Positions 6,417-13,717 of a stretch of DNA of 13,717 nt are shown here, piece by piece. Source of the stretch: Lachnospiraceae bacterium (GTDB lineage Bacteria > Bacillota > Clostridia > Lachnospirales > Lachnospiraceae); contig SVEW01000060.1 of the NCBI GenBank assembly GCA_015057205.1, positions 1 through 13,717 on the forward strand, read 5' to 3'. Under the pieces are notes generated by a model that was not told where the DNA came from, made no database searches, and saw only the letters and a list, made by a program, of their open reading frames with translations. Position numbers and translations under genes: made by a program. The first letter of the stretch is position 1, and the number at the start of each line of letters is the position of its first letter.

Positions 6417-8873
6417 ATGAAAAAGATATTGCAGGGATTACAAGTGGATATGTTTGACGTTATTCAGACGTTGTCTGTTGATTATAATTCGATTTTTGTC
6501 GTGGATTTGGAAACACAGACCCTGACGCCATGCGCTGCAAATCATGAAATTGCCAAACAGGAATTTGAGCAGATGACAAAAGAGGCTAATTATTTAGTAA
6601 GCCTCGGTCGATTTGCCAGAGAATATGTGCCAAAGAAGGAGCAGGAAAAATTCTTGAAAGCCATTACACCGGATGAAATTCGCCGTGGACTTCGCAAGAA
6701 TTCGCGTTATACTTATACATTTCGTCGTTATAACTTAGACGGTAGACCGGAATTGTTGGAAATGTCAATTTTTCGTATGGGAGAGGAAAACAGTAGTCAG
6801 GCATTGATGACGTTTCGACCTGTTGAGCAGGATATGGTGAAGTTGAGCATCGAGACCAATGAAAGTATTAAGCAGGAAATCTGGAAACGCGAACAGGAAT
6901 TACGGGAGCAGGAAGTAATTCTACAGGCCTTAAGTAAGGTTTATGGTAGTGTTTTTGCAGTAAACATTCCTACTGACAGTTTTGAGATAATTCGCGTATT
7001 ACCGCAGATGGAGCCAATTATGAATATGGCGGGAAGTTTTCGGGAAGCGGTTCGTGCAACCGCGGAAAATGCCATTATGCCAAAATATCGGGAAGAGTTT
7101 TATGAATTTGCGGATTTGGATACACTTGTAGCTCGTTTGACGCGAAAAAATCATATTTCCATGGAATATGAAGGCGCATACACCGGTTGGTGCCGCTTAA
7201 GCATTGTTGTGACGGCGCGGAATCAATGGGGAGAAGTGACGGATGTAATTTTGTGTGTGCAAAGCATTAATGTGGAGAGGCGCATGGAAGATGCAGCGTC
7301 TAGTATGCTAGATAGTTATAAGACGCTGCATAAGCTGATTCATTCCGGTATGTGGAGTGTGGATTACGGTGCGAATGGTAAGCGGCAAACGGTTCATTTG
7401 AGTAAGGAATTCTGTAATATGTTGGGTTACCAAAGCCAAAGAGAGCTGGAAAAAGAGGAGAAAAAATGGTTTAATCTTTTGCATCCGGAAGACCGTAACC
7501 GGGTGTCGTTGGCGTATGAAAAAGCAATGCATGATGTCAAAGGGCGTCAGATTTTTGATATTAAATGTCGTGTAAAAACAAAGAATCGTGGTGTGCGCTG
7601 GTTCCGTGCAGCAGGCCGTTTTTTCCGCGGAAAAACACAACAGGTGACCAAGTTTTCCGGAATGTTTATGGATATTGATGAAGATGTTAAACAGATTGAA
7701 ATAATGGAACAGGCGAAAATGGAGGCAGAGGTTGCAAATAAAGCCAAGTCAGCGTTTTTGTTCAATATGTCTCATGACATTCGCACGCCTATGAATGCTA
7801 TTTTGGGGTTTGCGGATTTGCTGGAAAAACACATGGATGACAAAGGAAAACGGGAGGAATATATTCGCAACATCAAGACTTCCGGTAATTATTTATTGGA
7901 ATTAATCAATGCAGTACTTGAGATGTCCCGGATTGAAAATGATAAGGTTAGTCTGGACGAAGAGCCGATTGATCATGCTGTTTTGCGGGAGAGCATTCGC
8001 GTTGTATTACAGGAAGAATATGCGAAAAAGAAATTGACTGTTCACCGGGATTATAACATTACGCATCCGTATTTTTATGGGGATGTGGTGAAATTGAAGG
8101 CAATTTACCTAAATATTATCAGCAATGCAGTGAAATATACTCCGGAAGGGGGAGAAATCAGCATTACAATGGATGAACTTCCGGGGTGTGATGAGAATCA
8201 TGCAATATCGAGGGCGATTATCAAAGATAACGGAATAGGTATGGCAAAGGAATATTTGCCACATATTTTTGATAGTTTTTCCAGAGAAAAAACGGTTACG
8301 GAGAATAAAGTAATCGGTACCGGTTTGGGCATGGGAATTGTGAAAAAATACGTGGATATGATGGGCGGAACCATTGAAATTGATAGTGAAGTGGGAAAGG
8401 GGACAACGGTCACCATTACCATTGAGCATCGCCTTGCAGAGCCGTTTGAGGTAGAAGCGGAACCTTATCAGATAATTTCTGCATCTAAGGTGGAGGGAAA
8501 GCGCATTTTGATTGCAGAAGATAATGAACTGAACAGGGAAATTGCAGAGGAACTGCTTCACGAAGTGGGTTTTCTGGTAGATTCTGTAGAAGATGGTGTG
8601 GAGTGTGTGGCAAAAATAACCAAAGCGGATGCCGGTTATTATGATATGATTTTGATGGATATGCAGATGCCCAATATGGACGGGTTAAAGGCGACCCGGG
8701 TTATTCGCAGCATGGAAAATAAGGAAAAAGCAAAGGTGCCAATTGTTGCAATGACTGCAAACGTGTTTGAAGAAGATAAGAAAAAAGCCCTGGAGGCCGG
8801 TATGGACGGTTTTGTGGGCAAACCGATAGAAGTGAAAATATTAATTGATACGATGCAACGATTGTTAAAGTAA
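6417..8873 (+). CDS. Soluble hybrid histidine kinase with PAS-type sensors and receiver
   Basis: An 818-residue protein with no membrane segment, so cytoplasmic. In order: two related PAS-like units (about 10-140 and 165-290), a PAS_3-type domain (about 300-425, with LLHPEDR and VRWFRAAGRFF), a short coiled coil, HisKA with phospho-acceptor H453 in MSHDIRTPMN, and a GHKL ATPase with N box N570, DNGIG at 604 and GTGLGMG at 634. A receiver at about 694-818 has acidic pair E701/D702, phospho-acceptor D748, T780 and K802, so kinase and receiver are both complete. The phosphate would pass from H453 to D748 within the protein. No HPt or output domain is fused, so the next partner must be encoded elsewhere or the receiver must itself regulate the kinase. 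Start 6417 is fixed by GGAGG. It is divergent from the second receptor; the signal sensed is unknown. Confidence 0.93.
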   Translation: MKKILQGLQVDMFDVIQTLSVDYNSIFVVDLETQTLTPCAANHEIAKQEFEQMTKEANYLVSLGRFAREYVPKKEQEKFLKAITPDEIRRGLRKNSRYTYTFRRYNLDGRPELLEMSIFRMGEENSSQALMTFRPVEQDMVKLSIETNESIKQEIWKREQELREQEVILQALSKVYGSVFAVNIPTDSFEIIRVLPQMEPIMNMAGSFREAVRATAENAIMPKYREEFYEFADLDTLVARLTRKNHISMEYEGAYTGWCRLSIVVTARNQWGEVTDVILCVQSINVERRMEDAASSMLDSYKTLHKLIHSGMWSVDYGANGKRQTVHLSKEFCNMLGYQSQRELEKEEKKWFNLLHPEDRNRVSLAYEKAMHDVKGRQIFDIKCRVKTKNRGVRWFRAAGRFFRGKTQQVTKFSGMFMDIDEDVKQIEIMEQAKMEAEVANKAKSAFLFNMSHDIRTPMNAILGFADLLEKHMDDKGKREEYIRNIKTSGNYLLELINAVLEMSRIENDKVSLDEEPIDHAVLRESIRVVLQEEYAKKKLTVHRDYNITHPYFYGDVVKLKAIYLNIISNAVKYTPEGGEISITMDELPGCDENHAISRAIIKDNGIGMAKEYLPHIFDSFSREKTVTENKVIGTGLGMGIVKKYVDMMGGTIEIDSEVGKGTTVTITIEHRLAEPFEVEAEPYQIISASKVEGKRILIAEDNELNREIAEELLHEVGFLVDSVEDGVECVAKITKADAGYYDMILMDMQMPNMDGLKATRVIRSMENKEKAKVPIVAMTANVFEEDKKKALEAGMDGFVGKPIEVKILIDTMQRLLK

Positions 8874-8881
8874 AAAAATAG

Positions 8882-8909
8882 TTTGATTTTCTCTGTTTTG
8901 TGGTATGAT
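8882..8909 (+). promoter_or_regulatory. Candidate promoter of the first MATE gene
   Basis: TTTGAT (8882-8887), 16 bases, then TATGAT (8904-8909) preceded by TGG, an extended -10 feature. It lies just past the kinase stop with no hairpin terminator between them, so some read-through from the kinase gene is also possible. Confidence 0.5.
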
Positions 8910-8957
8910 TAGTACAGTGCGTTCGAATACTAAAAGAAAAAGGATGGGGAAAATCAG

Positions 8958-10334
8958 ATGGACGAAAAAGAAAGAAAAAGACAGGCACAGTTTAAGAAAA
9001 TGACGGAGAAGCCGGTTGAAAAATTAGTGGCTACCCTGGCAGTTCCTACAATTTTGAGTATGCTTGTTACTAATTTGTACAACATGGTGGATACCGCTTT
9101 TGTAGGGGAATTGGGAACTGCGCAAAGTGGTGCGGTTGGAATTGTGTTTGGCTACATGGCGATTTTGCAGGCCATTGGGTTTATGTGCGGACAGGGTGCA
9201 GGCAGCACCATGTCTCGTAAACTTGGAAATAAGGACGTAGAAGGAGCAAATTGCTATTCTTCTACGGGTTTTTTTATGTCTTTAACATTGGGACTTATTA
9301 TTGGACTTCTAAGTAGTGTTACTTTGTCGTCCCTTGTTTTTGTATTGGGAAGTACACCTACCATTGCAGTGTTTGCTAAGCAGTACATTCGTTATATTAT
9401 TATTGCGGCGCCTTTCCAAACGGCTTCTCTTACTATGAACAATTTGTTGCGATATGAAGGAAAAGCAAAACTTGGTATGATTGGATTATTGACCGGTGCG
9501 ATTTTGAATATCTGTGGGGATGCATTATTTATGAAAGTGTTTCACATGGGCGTTTCCGGTGCAGGGCTTTCTACCATGTTGACGCAGATGATTAGTTTTG
9601 CCATATTGCTATATATGTTTTTGTCGGGAAAAACCCAGACTATTATTTCTGTTCAATACGTATCCAAACATATTTTTGACTATTTAAATATTGCTGCCAC
9701 GGGGTTCCCAAGTCTCTTGCGCCAGGGGCTAAATAGTATTTCAACCATGTTGTTGAACGGGAATGCCAGAGTTTATGGGGATGCAGCCGTAGCAGCTATG
9801 GCCATTACTTCCAGGGTGGGATTTTTTTGCATGTCCGTGGCACTTGGCATCGGACAGGGATTCCAGCCGGTTAGCAGTTTCAATTTTGGTGCGAGAAAAT
9901 TTGACAGAGTAAAAAGAGCGTATTGGTTTACTTTAATTTTGTCAGAAGTTGTACTTTTGTTTAGCGCCATTCCGGTATTTATCATGGCTGAACCGGTGGT
10001 AAAAATTTTCAGGGACGATTCGCAGGTAATTATCTATGCAACCAGAGCATTACGGCTTCACTGCATTGCACTCTTGTTTGTGCCGTTGTCTATGGTGACG
10101 GAGATGGGATTTCAAAGTACCGGACAGCGTTTAAAGTCTACCCTCACGTCATCGCTTCGCAGCGGCGTGATTATGATTCCGTCATTGCTTATACTAACAA
10201 AGCTACGGGGCATGTCCGGAATTCAGGAAGCACAGCCCGTAGCTTATGTGATAACGTGGTTTATTTGTATTTACTTTAGTATGGCTTTTTTAAAAAGTCT
10301 AAAGCCTTATTCAGCATCGAAGTCTACGGAGTAG
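8958..10334 (+). CDS. MATE-family multidrug/cation antiporter
   Basis: A 458-residue integral membrane protein with the length and about twelve hydrophobic segments of MATE exporters (MatE Pfam family, MepA/DinF-like). Hallmarks are YNMVDTAFVG at 41-50 in the first membrane helix (with Asp45, a candidate coupling residue) and FNFGARK near 310 in the second half, with the same fold repeated in both halves. MATE proteins expel drugs, dyes or metabolites in exchange for Na+ or H+; the substrate cannot be read from sequence. The ribosome binding site is weak: GGGGA (8946-8950) at seven bases, or AGGA further away. The last 28 bases overlap the 3' end of the 86-residue gene on the other strand, with no terminator in between. 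It is not obviously a duplicate of the pump at 10602-11981; the two differ widely outside the hallmark motifs. Confidence 0.93.
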   Translation: MDEKERKRQAQFKKMTEKPVEKLVATLAVPTILSMLVTNLYNMVDTAFVGELGTAQSGAVGIVFGYMAILQAIGFMCGQGAGSTMSRKLGNKDVEGANCYSSTGFFMSLTLGLIIGLLSSVTLSSLVFVLGSTPTIAVFAKQYIRYIIIAAPFQTASLTMNNLLRYEGKAKLGMIGLLTGAILNICGDALFMKVFHMGVSGAGLSTMLTQMISFAILLYMFLSGKTQTIISVQYVSKHIFDYLNIAATGFPSLLRQGLNSISTMLLNGNARVYGDAAVAAMAITSRVGFFCMSVALGIGQGFQPVSSFNFGARKFDRVKRAYWFTLILSEVVLLFSAIPVFIMAEPVVKIFRDDSQVIIYATRALRLHCIALLFVPLSMVTEMGFQSTGQRLKSTLTSSLRSGVIMIPSLLILTKLRGMSGIQEAQPVAYVITWFICIYFSMAFLKSLKPYSASKSTE

Positions 10335-10567
10335 GTGCCCTCCGGTGCGGTGATGGTTAGAATTCCCAAATTAAATTCTTCATCTAAAATGGTGATGTGA
10401 TACTCAAAGGTGACATCTTCTTCAAATTTGGAAAGAAGGAGATAGTCACCATTTTCTTTTCCATCAATCTGGTCGCAGATGTCGTTGTATACATCCTGAC
10501 CGGAAATGGGGCGACCATAGCCGGAAGCTTTGATTTTCTGTTCAATTAGTTCGTATAATTCGTTCAT
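10307..10567 (-). CDS. Small conserved-looking hypothetical protein, 86 residues
   Basis: A short soluble, acidic protein beginning MNELYELIEQKI. It appears to have an N-terminal helical part (about 1-35, including QDVYNDICDQI) and a C-terminal strand-rich part (about 40-86: DYLLLSKFEEDVTFEYHITILDEEFNLGILTI), ending DFDAE. I do not recognise a named family. No signal peptide or membrane segment is seen. It begins 34 bases after the stop of the second MATE gene on the same strand, so both are probably transcribed together from the promoter at 12030-12058. The nearest ribosome binding site (AAAGGA) is about 11 bases from the ATG, rather far. Its 3' end overlaps the first MATE gene by 28 bases. 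Codon use and position support a real gene rather than a shadow: most of its length is not opposed by another gene. Confidence 0.75.
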   Translation of the reverse strand: MNELYELIEQKIKASGYGRPISGQDVYNDICDQIDGKENGDYLLLSKFEEDVTFEYHITILDEEFNLGILTITAPEGTYSVDFDAE

Positions 10568-10601
10568 AGTGTGTTCGTTCCTTTCGTAGGTTGAAAAATC
10601 G

Positions 10602-11981
10602 TTATGAAATAGGAGTACTTTGGTAAAGCGGCTCTATTTCCTCACGCAACATCTTGCGGAGGAAGATGGTACAGAGTGTTGCGGATGCAAGTTCGGCGAT
10701 TGGAAAACTCCACCATACGCTGGTGAGTCCAAAGAGCGATCCAAACACAAAGGCCACCGGTAATAACACTAAAAGCTGTCGACTCGCAGAGACGATTAAG
10801 GACAGCATACCGTGTCCAAGAGCCTGGAAGCTTGAAGTGCAGATGATACAATACCCTGCAACAATAAAGTGGGTTGAAATGATGCGCAAGGCGGGGGCGC
10901 CAATGGCTATCATTTGGTCGGATGCAGAGAATAGGCCAAGTAGTTGAGCCGGCAGGAAAAGGAAAAGCAGTACACCAACCGTCATGATGCATACTGCAAC
11001 TTTTACGGCTAACTTCAAGGTTGCTTTGATTCGCTCCGGTTTGCGTGCGCCGAAATTGTAAGCAACAATCGGGAGCATTCCGTTATTCAGTCCGATTACA
11101 GGCATAAAGATAAAGCTTTGTAATTTATAGTAGGCGCCGAATACAGCAACAGCGGTATCTGAGAATTTGCCTAATACTTTATTCATGCCGAAATTCATAA
11201 CGGAACTTACTGCCATCATAATGATACTTGGAAGTCCGATTGCATAGATGCTTTTGATAATTGATAAGGAAACAGGATATTTTCGCAGAGAAATATGGAG
11301 TTCCTTATTTTTGTATACGTTCATAAATACAGCGACAATAGCAGCTACTGTCTGACCGATTACGGTTGCAAGCGCGGCGCCGGTAACTTCCATACGTGGA
11401 AAACCGAAAAGACCAAAAATCATAATCGGATCTAAAATAACATTGGTTATGGCACCGGTCATCTGGGTTATCATAGAAAGACGGGTTCGACCGGTGGATT
11501 GCAACATTTTTTCCAAAAAGGCCTGAATAAACAGGGCATAACAAAAACCACCTACGATTCTTGCATAATCCATTCCGTATTTTACGATGGTCTGGTTATT
11601 CGTAAAAAATCGGAAAAATGGACCGTTAAAACAAAACACCACAATGGAAAAAATGATAGAGGTTATGATGGATAAAACCAATCCATTGGTAGCCACCTGA
11701 TTGGCTTGCTTATAATCCTTTGCCCCAAGGTGACGGGAGACGAGGGCGTTTACGCCGACTCCGGTTCCTACGGAAAGTGCAATCATCAGGTTTTGAATGG
11801 GGAAGGCGTAGGAAACGGCTGAAAGGGCATCTTCCGAAATGCTTCCCACAAAAATACTGTCAACGATATTATAAAGTGCCTGCACCAGCATGGAAGCCAT
11901 CATGGGCAGGGAAACGTCTAATAAAAGTTTAGGAATAGGCATGATGCCCATCTTATTTTCTTTTCGTTTTTGGTCAGACAT
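10602..11981 (-). CDS. MATE-family efflux transporter, second copy type
   Basis: A 459-residue membrane protein (from the start at 11981) with MATE hallmarks: YNIVDSIFVG at 37-46 (Asp41 in the first membrane helix) and YNFGARK near 308. It has about twelve membrane segments and a short charged N-terminus (MSDQKRKENK). The reaction is Na+- or H+-driven export of cationic or other small molecules; the substrate is unknown. The longest frame opens at 12026, but GGAGG (11987-11991) five bases before the ATG at 11981 fixes the start, and the extra codons would lie right at the promoter. It is likely first in a two-gene operon with the 86-residue gene. It is convergent with the first MATE gene, an arrangement that gives the two pumps separate promoters. 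Confidence 0.93.
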   Translation of the reverse strand: MSDQKRKENKMGIMPIPKLLLDVSLPMMASMLVQALYNIVDSIFVGSISEDALSAVSYAFPIQNLMIALSVGTGVGVNALVSRHLGAKDYKQANQVATNGLVLSIITSIIFSIVVFCFNGPFFRFFTNNQTIVKYGMDYARIVGGFCYALFIQAFLEKMLQSTGRTRLSMITQMTGAITNVILDPIMIFGLFGFPRMEVTGAALATVIGQTVAAIVAVFMNVYKNKELHISLRKYPVSLSIIKSIYAIGLPSIIMMAVSSVMNFGMNKVLGKFSDTAVAVFGAYYKLQSFIFMPVIGLNNGMLPIVAYNFGARKPERIKATLKLAVKVAVCIMTVGVLLFLFLPAQLLGLFSASDQMIAIGAPALRIISTHFIVAGYCIICTSSFQALGHGMLSLIVSASRQLLVLLPVAFVFGSLFGLTSVWWSFPIAELASATLCTIFLRKMLREEIEPLYQSTPIS

Positions 11982-11986
11982 TGGTT

Positions 11987-11991
11987 CCTCC
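11987..11991 (-). promoter_or_regulatory. Ribosome binding site fixing the second MATE start at 11981
   Basis: GGAGG on the minus strand, five bases upstream of ATG 11981. The upstream ATG at 12026 is only about four bases downstream of the -10 box and so could not be in a usual transcript. Confidence 0.88.
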
Positions 11992-12029
11992 GTTAATTTT
12001 TTTCTTGTTGTAATTATATGTAACAAATA

Positions 12030-12058
12030 ATTTTAGCAAGGATTTGAAAAAAAGTCAA
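12030..12058 (-). promoter_or_regulatory. Promoter of the second MATE operon
   Basis: On the minus strand, TTGACT (12053-12058), 17 bases, then TAAAAT (12030-12035). It is a near-consensus sigma-A-type site. Transcription would start near 12023, leaving a leader of about 42 bases. Confidence 0.78.
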
Positions 12059-12060
12059 TG

Positions 12061-12089
12061 TTGCACCGGTATCCAAGTTAGGGTACGAT
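12061..12089 (+). promoter_or_regulatory. Promoter of the small acidic protein gene
   Basis: TTGCAC (12061-12066), 17 bases, then TACGAT (12084-12089). Its -35 is only two bases from the -35 of the divergent MATE promoter. Confidence 0.6.
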
Positions 12090-12126
12090 ATAAAGTATAA
12101 AAATACGATGGGGGAGGACCTAGTTG

Positions 12127-12552
12127 ATGCAACCAAAGACTTTTCAAGAACAATTTTTTGAATCCGTAAAAAGTGAAGAATTCGCAAAGCTTGAGTTAGA
12201 GCGCTATGAGGACGAAGAGGGAATCTGCGTTTATTCAAGTATGATGGAAGTAGATGAAGAAGATATACCGTATCTTGCGCAGTTTTTCTTCTATGAGGAA
12301 GACGAATTGGCGGATGTAGTAATTGCTAAGCCAATTAAGGATGTGGATTCTTTAGAAACTTACCGACTTATGAATGAATTTAACGCCGACAACCGTTTTG
12401 TACGGATGGTAACACAGGAGGGTATGCTTTGCGTAAGAGGCAATGTCTGGAAGGAAGAAGGGGTGGAAGCCCTGTGGGATATTTTCTTCTTATGTGTGCG
12501 GGTGGCCGGAGGATATTTCAGCGAATTCGAATCAGATGTGGATATGGAATAG
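12127..12552 (+). CDS. Small acidic protein, possibly YbjN-like
   Basis: A 141-residue, strongly acidic, soluble protein with no signal peptide or membrane segment. An N-terminal helix (FQEQFFESVKSEEF) is followed by alternating strands and helices, including DIPYLAQFFFYEED, then ETYRLMNEFNADNRFVRMV, then MLCVRGNVW, then a C-terminal helix (EALWDIFFLCVRVAGGYFSEFE). The stretch NEFNADNRFVRMV followed by a strand resembles the YbjN/sensory-regulator fold (also related to type III secretion chaperones), but the match is by eye and the function is unknown. GGAGG (12113-12117) lies nine bases before the ATG at 12127 and six before a TTG at 12124. ATG is preferred, though TTG would add one residue. 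It is a single gene with its own promoter and a weak hairpin past its stop. Confidence 0.82.
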   Translation: MQPKTFQEQFFESVKSEEFAKLELERYEDEEGICVYSSMMEVDEEDIPYLAQFFFYEEDELADVVIAKPIKDVDSLETYRLMNEFNADNRFVRMVTQEGMLCVRGNVWKEEGVEALWDIFFLCVRVAGGYFSEFESDVDME

Positions 12553-12558
12553 GTTTTG

Positions 12559-12582
12559 CGCTCTCATCGGAAGGTGAGGGCG
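12559..12582 (+). terminator. Weak hairpin terminator after the small acidic protein gene
   Basis: An eight-pair stem (12559-12566 with 12575-12582, one T-G wobble) and eight-base loop, seven bases past the stop, with only a TTT tail. The following bases to about 12720 are AT-rich and hold nothing else that I can identify. Confidence 0.5.
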
Positions 12583-12743
12583 TTTGCTATGCAGGGATAG
12601 TTGTGATAAGAATGTGAATAATAATAGAAAAAGACAATGGCAAATGGGAAAATAGGGCGCTTTATCTGGGGAAAGTGGAAAAGTGTAGAATTTGAAAAAA
12701 TACATAAGAAATGCAATGCAATAGTCAAAGAAAGGCGTTTCTA

Positions 12744-12752
12744 TGTTATAAT
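12744..12752 (+). promoter_or_regulatory. Extended -10 promoter of the BIG2 surface protein gene
   Basis: TGT directly followed by a perfect TATAAT (12747-12752), about 55 bases before the ATG. No good -35 is present 16-18 bases upstream (the region reads GTCAAA), as is typical where an extended -10 compensates. Confidence 0.6.
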
Positions 12753-12806
12753 GGATTACGGGTGAACATTTGTTACCTAATGTTATGAAAAATCAGGAGG
12801 ACGAGG

Positions 12807-13717
12807 ATGAAGGTTTACACTAAGAGGGTACTTGCGTTTGCATTAAGTGTAGTTATGATGCTTGCTATGGTGCCAACAGAATTATGTGTGGGAGCTGCAC
12901 CTACACCGAAAATGAGTAGCAAAAAAATAAGTATCTCTATAGGGGAAACAAAAAAACTAAAAGTAAAGAATGTGGATGCGATGGCAAAAATTGTCTTTAC
13001 TTCGGCAAACAAAAAAGTAGCCACGGTATCCTCAAAAGGTGTTGTAAAGGGTATTAGTGCAGGAAATACAAAAGTGGTAGCATCTGTAATTAATGGCAAG
13101 AAGACGGTTAAAGTCAGTGCTACAATCAAAGTGTATAACAAAACAATAGTCAAGAGTCAGAAACAGTTAGATCAGGCCTTGAAAAAGCAGATTCACGAAA
13201 TTGTGTTAAAGTCTTCTAAGAAAGAGACTTTTACTATCAAAAAGGGAGTCTACAGTAAAACAAACTTAACAGTGGATGCAAAAAATGCGGATGTTGTAAA
13301 TAACGGTAATTTTAAGAGCATTAAAGTGAAGGCGATTGCATCGGATACTTGGACCGAAAATGCATCTGGCAACATACTCGTTATCAATGCAAATGCAGGA
13401 AGGATTATAATTCCAGAGACTACTAAGTTAGATGCGATTGTTATAAAAGGTGAAAATTCTAATTTTGCTTTGGAGATAGCAGGAACAGTAGGAAAGGTGT
13501 CAGTTGAATCGACAACAAATCTTAACGTGAAAGTATCTGGAACAATTGAATCAGTAGAAGTTATGCGTCGAGCAGAAATTAGTTTTGATGGAAAAACGAA
13601 TACGATTGTTCCGATTGTGGTTAATGGAGATGCAAATGGTACAAAGATTACATCAAATGTGGCTGTAGCGATTGATACAAAATCAAGCACAGAAATTAAT
13701 CTGGAAAAAGGTGCTGA
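12807..13717 (+). CDS. Secreted surface protein with BIG2 domain and beta-solenoid-like repeats (3' cut)
   Basis: Open from the ATG to the window edge with no stop: 303 residues seen, C-terminus missing. AGGAGG (12795-12800) six bases upstream fixes the start. Residues 1-30 form a signal peptide (MKVYTKRVLAFALSVVMMLAMV; likely cut near VGA-A). Residues about 37-110 form a BIG2 immunoglobulin-like domain: KISISIGETKKLKVKN, then SANKKVATVSSKGVVKGISAGNTKVVASV. From about 115 on, short hydrophobic strands alternate with Asn/Gly turns (HEIVLKSSKKETFTIKKGVY, RIIIPETTKLDAIVIKGENSNFALEIAGTVGKVSVES, NVKVSGTIESVEV), suggesting a right-handed beta-helix or similar stacked fold. No catalytic motif of a pectate lyase is visible. 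BIG2 domains are common in cell-surface adhesins and wall-anchored enzymes; any anchor would lie past the window. The function is unknown. Confidence 0.87.
   Translation, partial: MKVYTKRVLAFALSVVMMLAMVPTELCVGAAPTPKMSSKKISISIGETKKLKVKNVDAMAKIVFTSANKKVATVSSKGVVKGISAGNTKVVASVINGKKTVKVSATIKVYNKTIVKSQKQLDQALKKQIHEIVLKSSKKETFTIKKGVYSKTNLTVDAKNADVVNNGNFKSIKVKAIASDTWTENASGNILVINANAGRIIIPETTKLDAIVIKGENSNFALEIAGTVGKVSVESTTNLNVKVSGTIESVEVMRRAEISFDGKTNTIVPIVVNGDANGTKITSNVAVAIDTKSSTEINLEKGA

Noticed and set aside
8109..8561. Minus-strand open frame of 150 residues
   Set aside because: It is fully inside the ATPase and receiver-coding part of the kinase gene, with a His/Phe/Arg-rich sequence and no ribosome binding site.
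8874..8957. Terminator after the kinase gene
   Set aside because: Only an A-rich stretch and no stable hairpin could be found before the next promoter.
12815..13153. Minus-strand open frame of 112 residues with membrane-like stretches
   Set aside because: It lies opposite the signal peptide and BIG2 domain of the real gene; hydrophobicity is a by-product of the antisense of Lys/Asn/Glu codons.
13250..13690. Minus-strand open frame of 146 residues
   Set aside because: It is a shadow of the plus-strand BIG2 protein, which has a signal peptide, ribosome binding site and recognisable domains. The minus frame has no ribosome binding site and an odd Thr/Ile/Val/Phe-rich composition.

Overview
The window looks like a chromosomal segment of a motile, low-to-mid G+C Gram-positive anaerobe, most likely a Lachnospiraceae member (Roseburia, Eubacterium, Butyrivibrio type). 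This is inferred from the strong AGGAGG ribosome binding sites and sigma-A-type promoters, from secreted BspA-type leucine-rich-repeat and BIG2 proteins with Gram-positive signal peptides, from the two MATE pumps, and from the style of the histidine kinase. No rRNA, tRNA, CRISPR array, insertion sequence or phage gene was seen.

Layout. (1) 1-1182: a divergent pair, with the start of a 4'-phosphopantetheinyl transferase on the minus strand and a secreted leucine-rich-repeat protein on the plus strand, each with a clear promoter. (2) 1206-2150 (minus): an exported six-bladed TolB/PD40-like propeller, convergent with the LRR gene and sharing a hairpin with it. (3) 2151-2451: a gene-free region with a large folded palindromic element (three hairpins inside a closing stem), followed by two candidate promoters and an operator-like palindrome. 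(4) 2452-8873: a signalling block. It has a dCache-type chemoreceptor with a complete amino-acid-binding motif, a convergent four-helix-bundle chemoreceptor on the minus strand, and a soluble hybrid histidine kinase divergent from the second receptor. A strong bidirectional terminator separates the receptors. (5) 8958-11981: two MATE-family efflux pumps facing each other, with an 86-residue hypothetical gene that follows the second pump and overlaps the end of the first. (6) 12127-12552: a small acidic, possibly YbjN-like protein whose promoter is back to back with that of the second pump. (7) 12807-end: the first 303 residues of a secreted BIG2 plus beta-solenoid-like surface protein, cut by the window edge.

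How the genes relate. The two receptors and the kinase form a plausible sensory neighbourhood, but no cheA, cheW, cheY, cheB or cheR gene is present, so they must act with machinery encoded elsewhere. The receptors have signalling helices of different length: the post-tip arm differs by exactly 28 residues, or four heptads, fitting the 44H and 36H classes. They therefore probably do not share one array. For four genes (the propeller, the second receptor, the kinase and the second MATE pump) a ribosome binding site shows that the longest open frame begins too early, and the corrected starts are used here.
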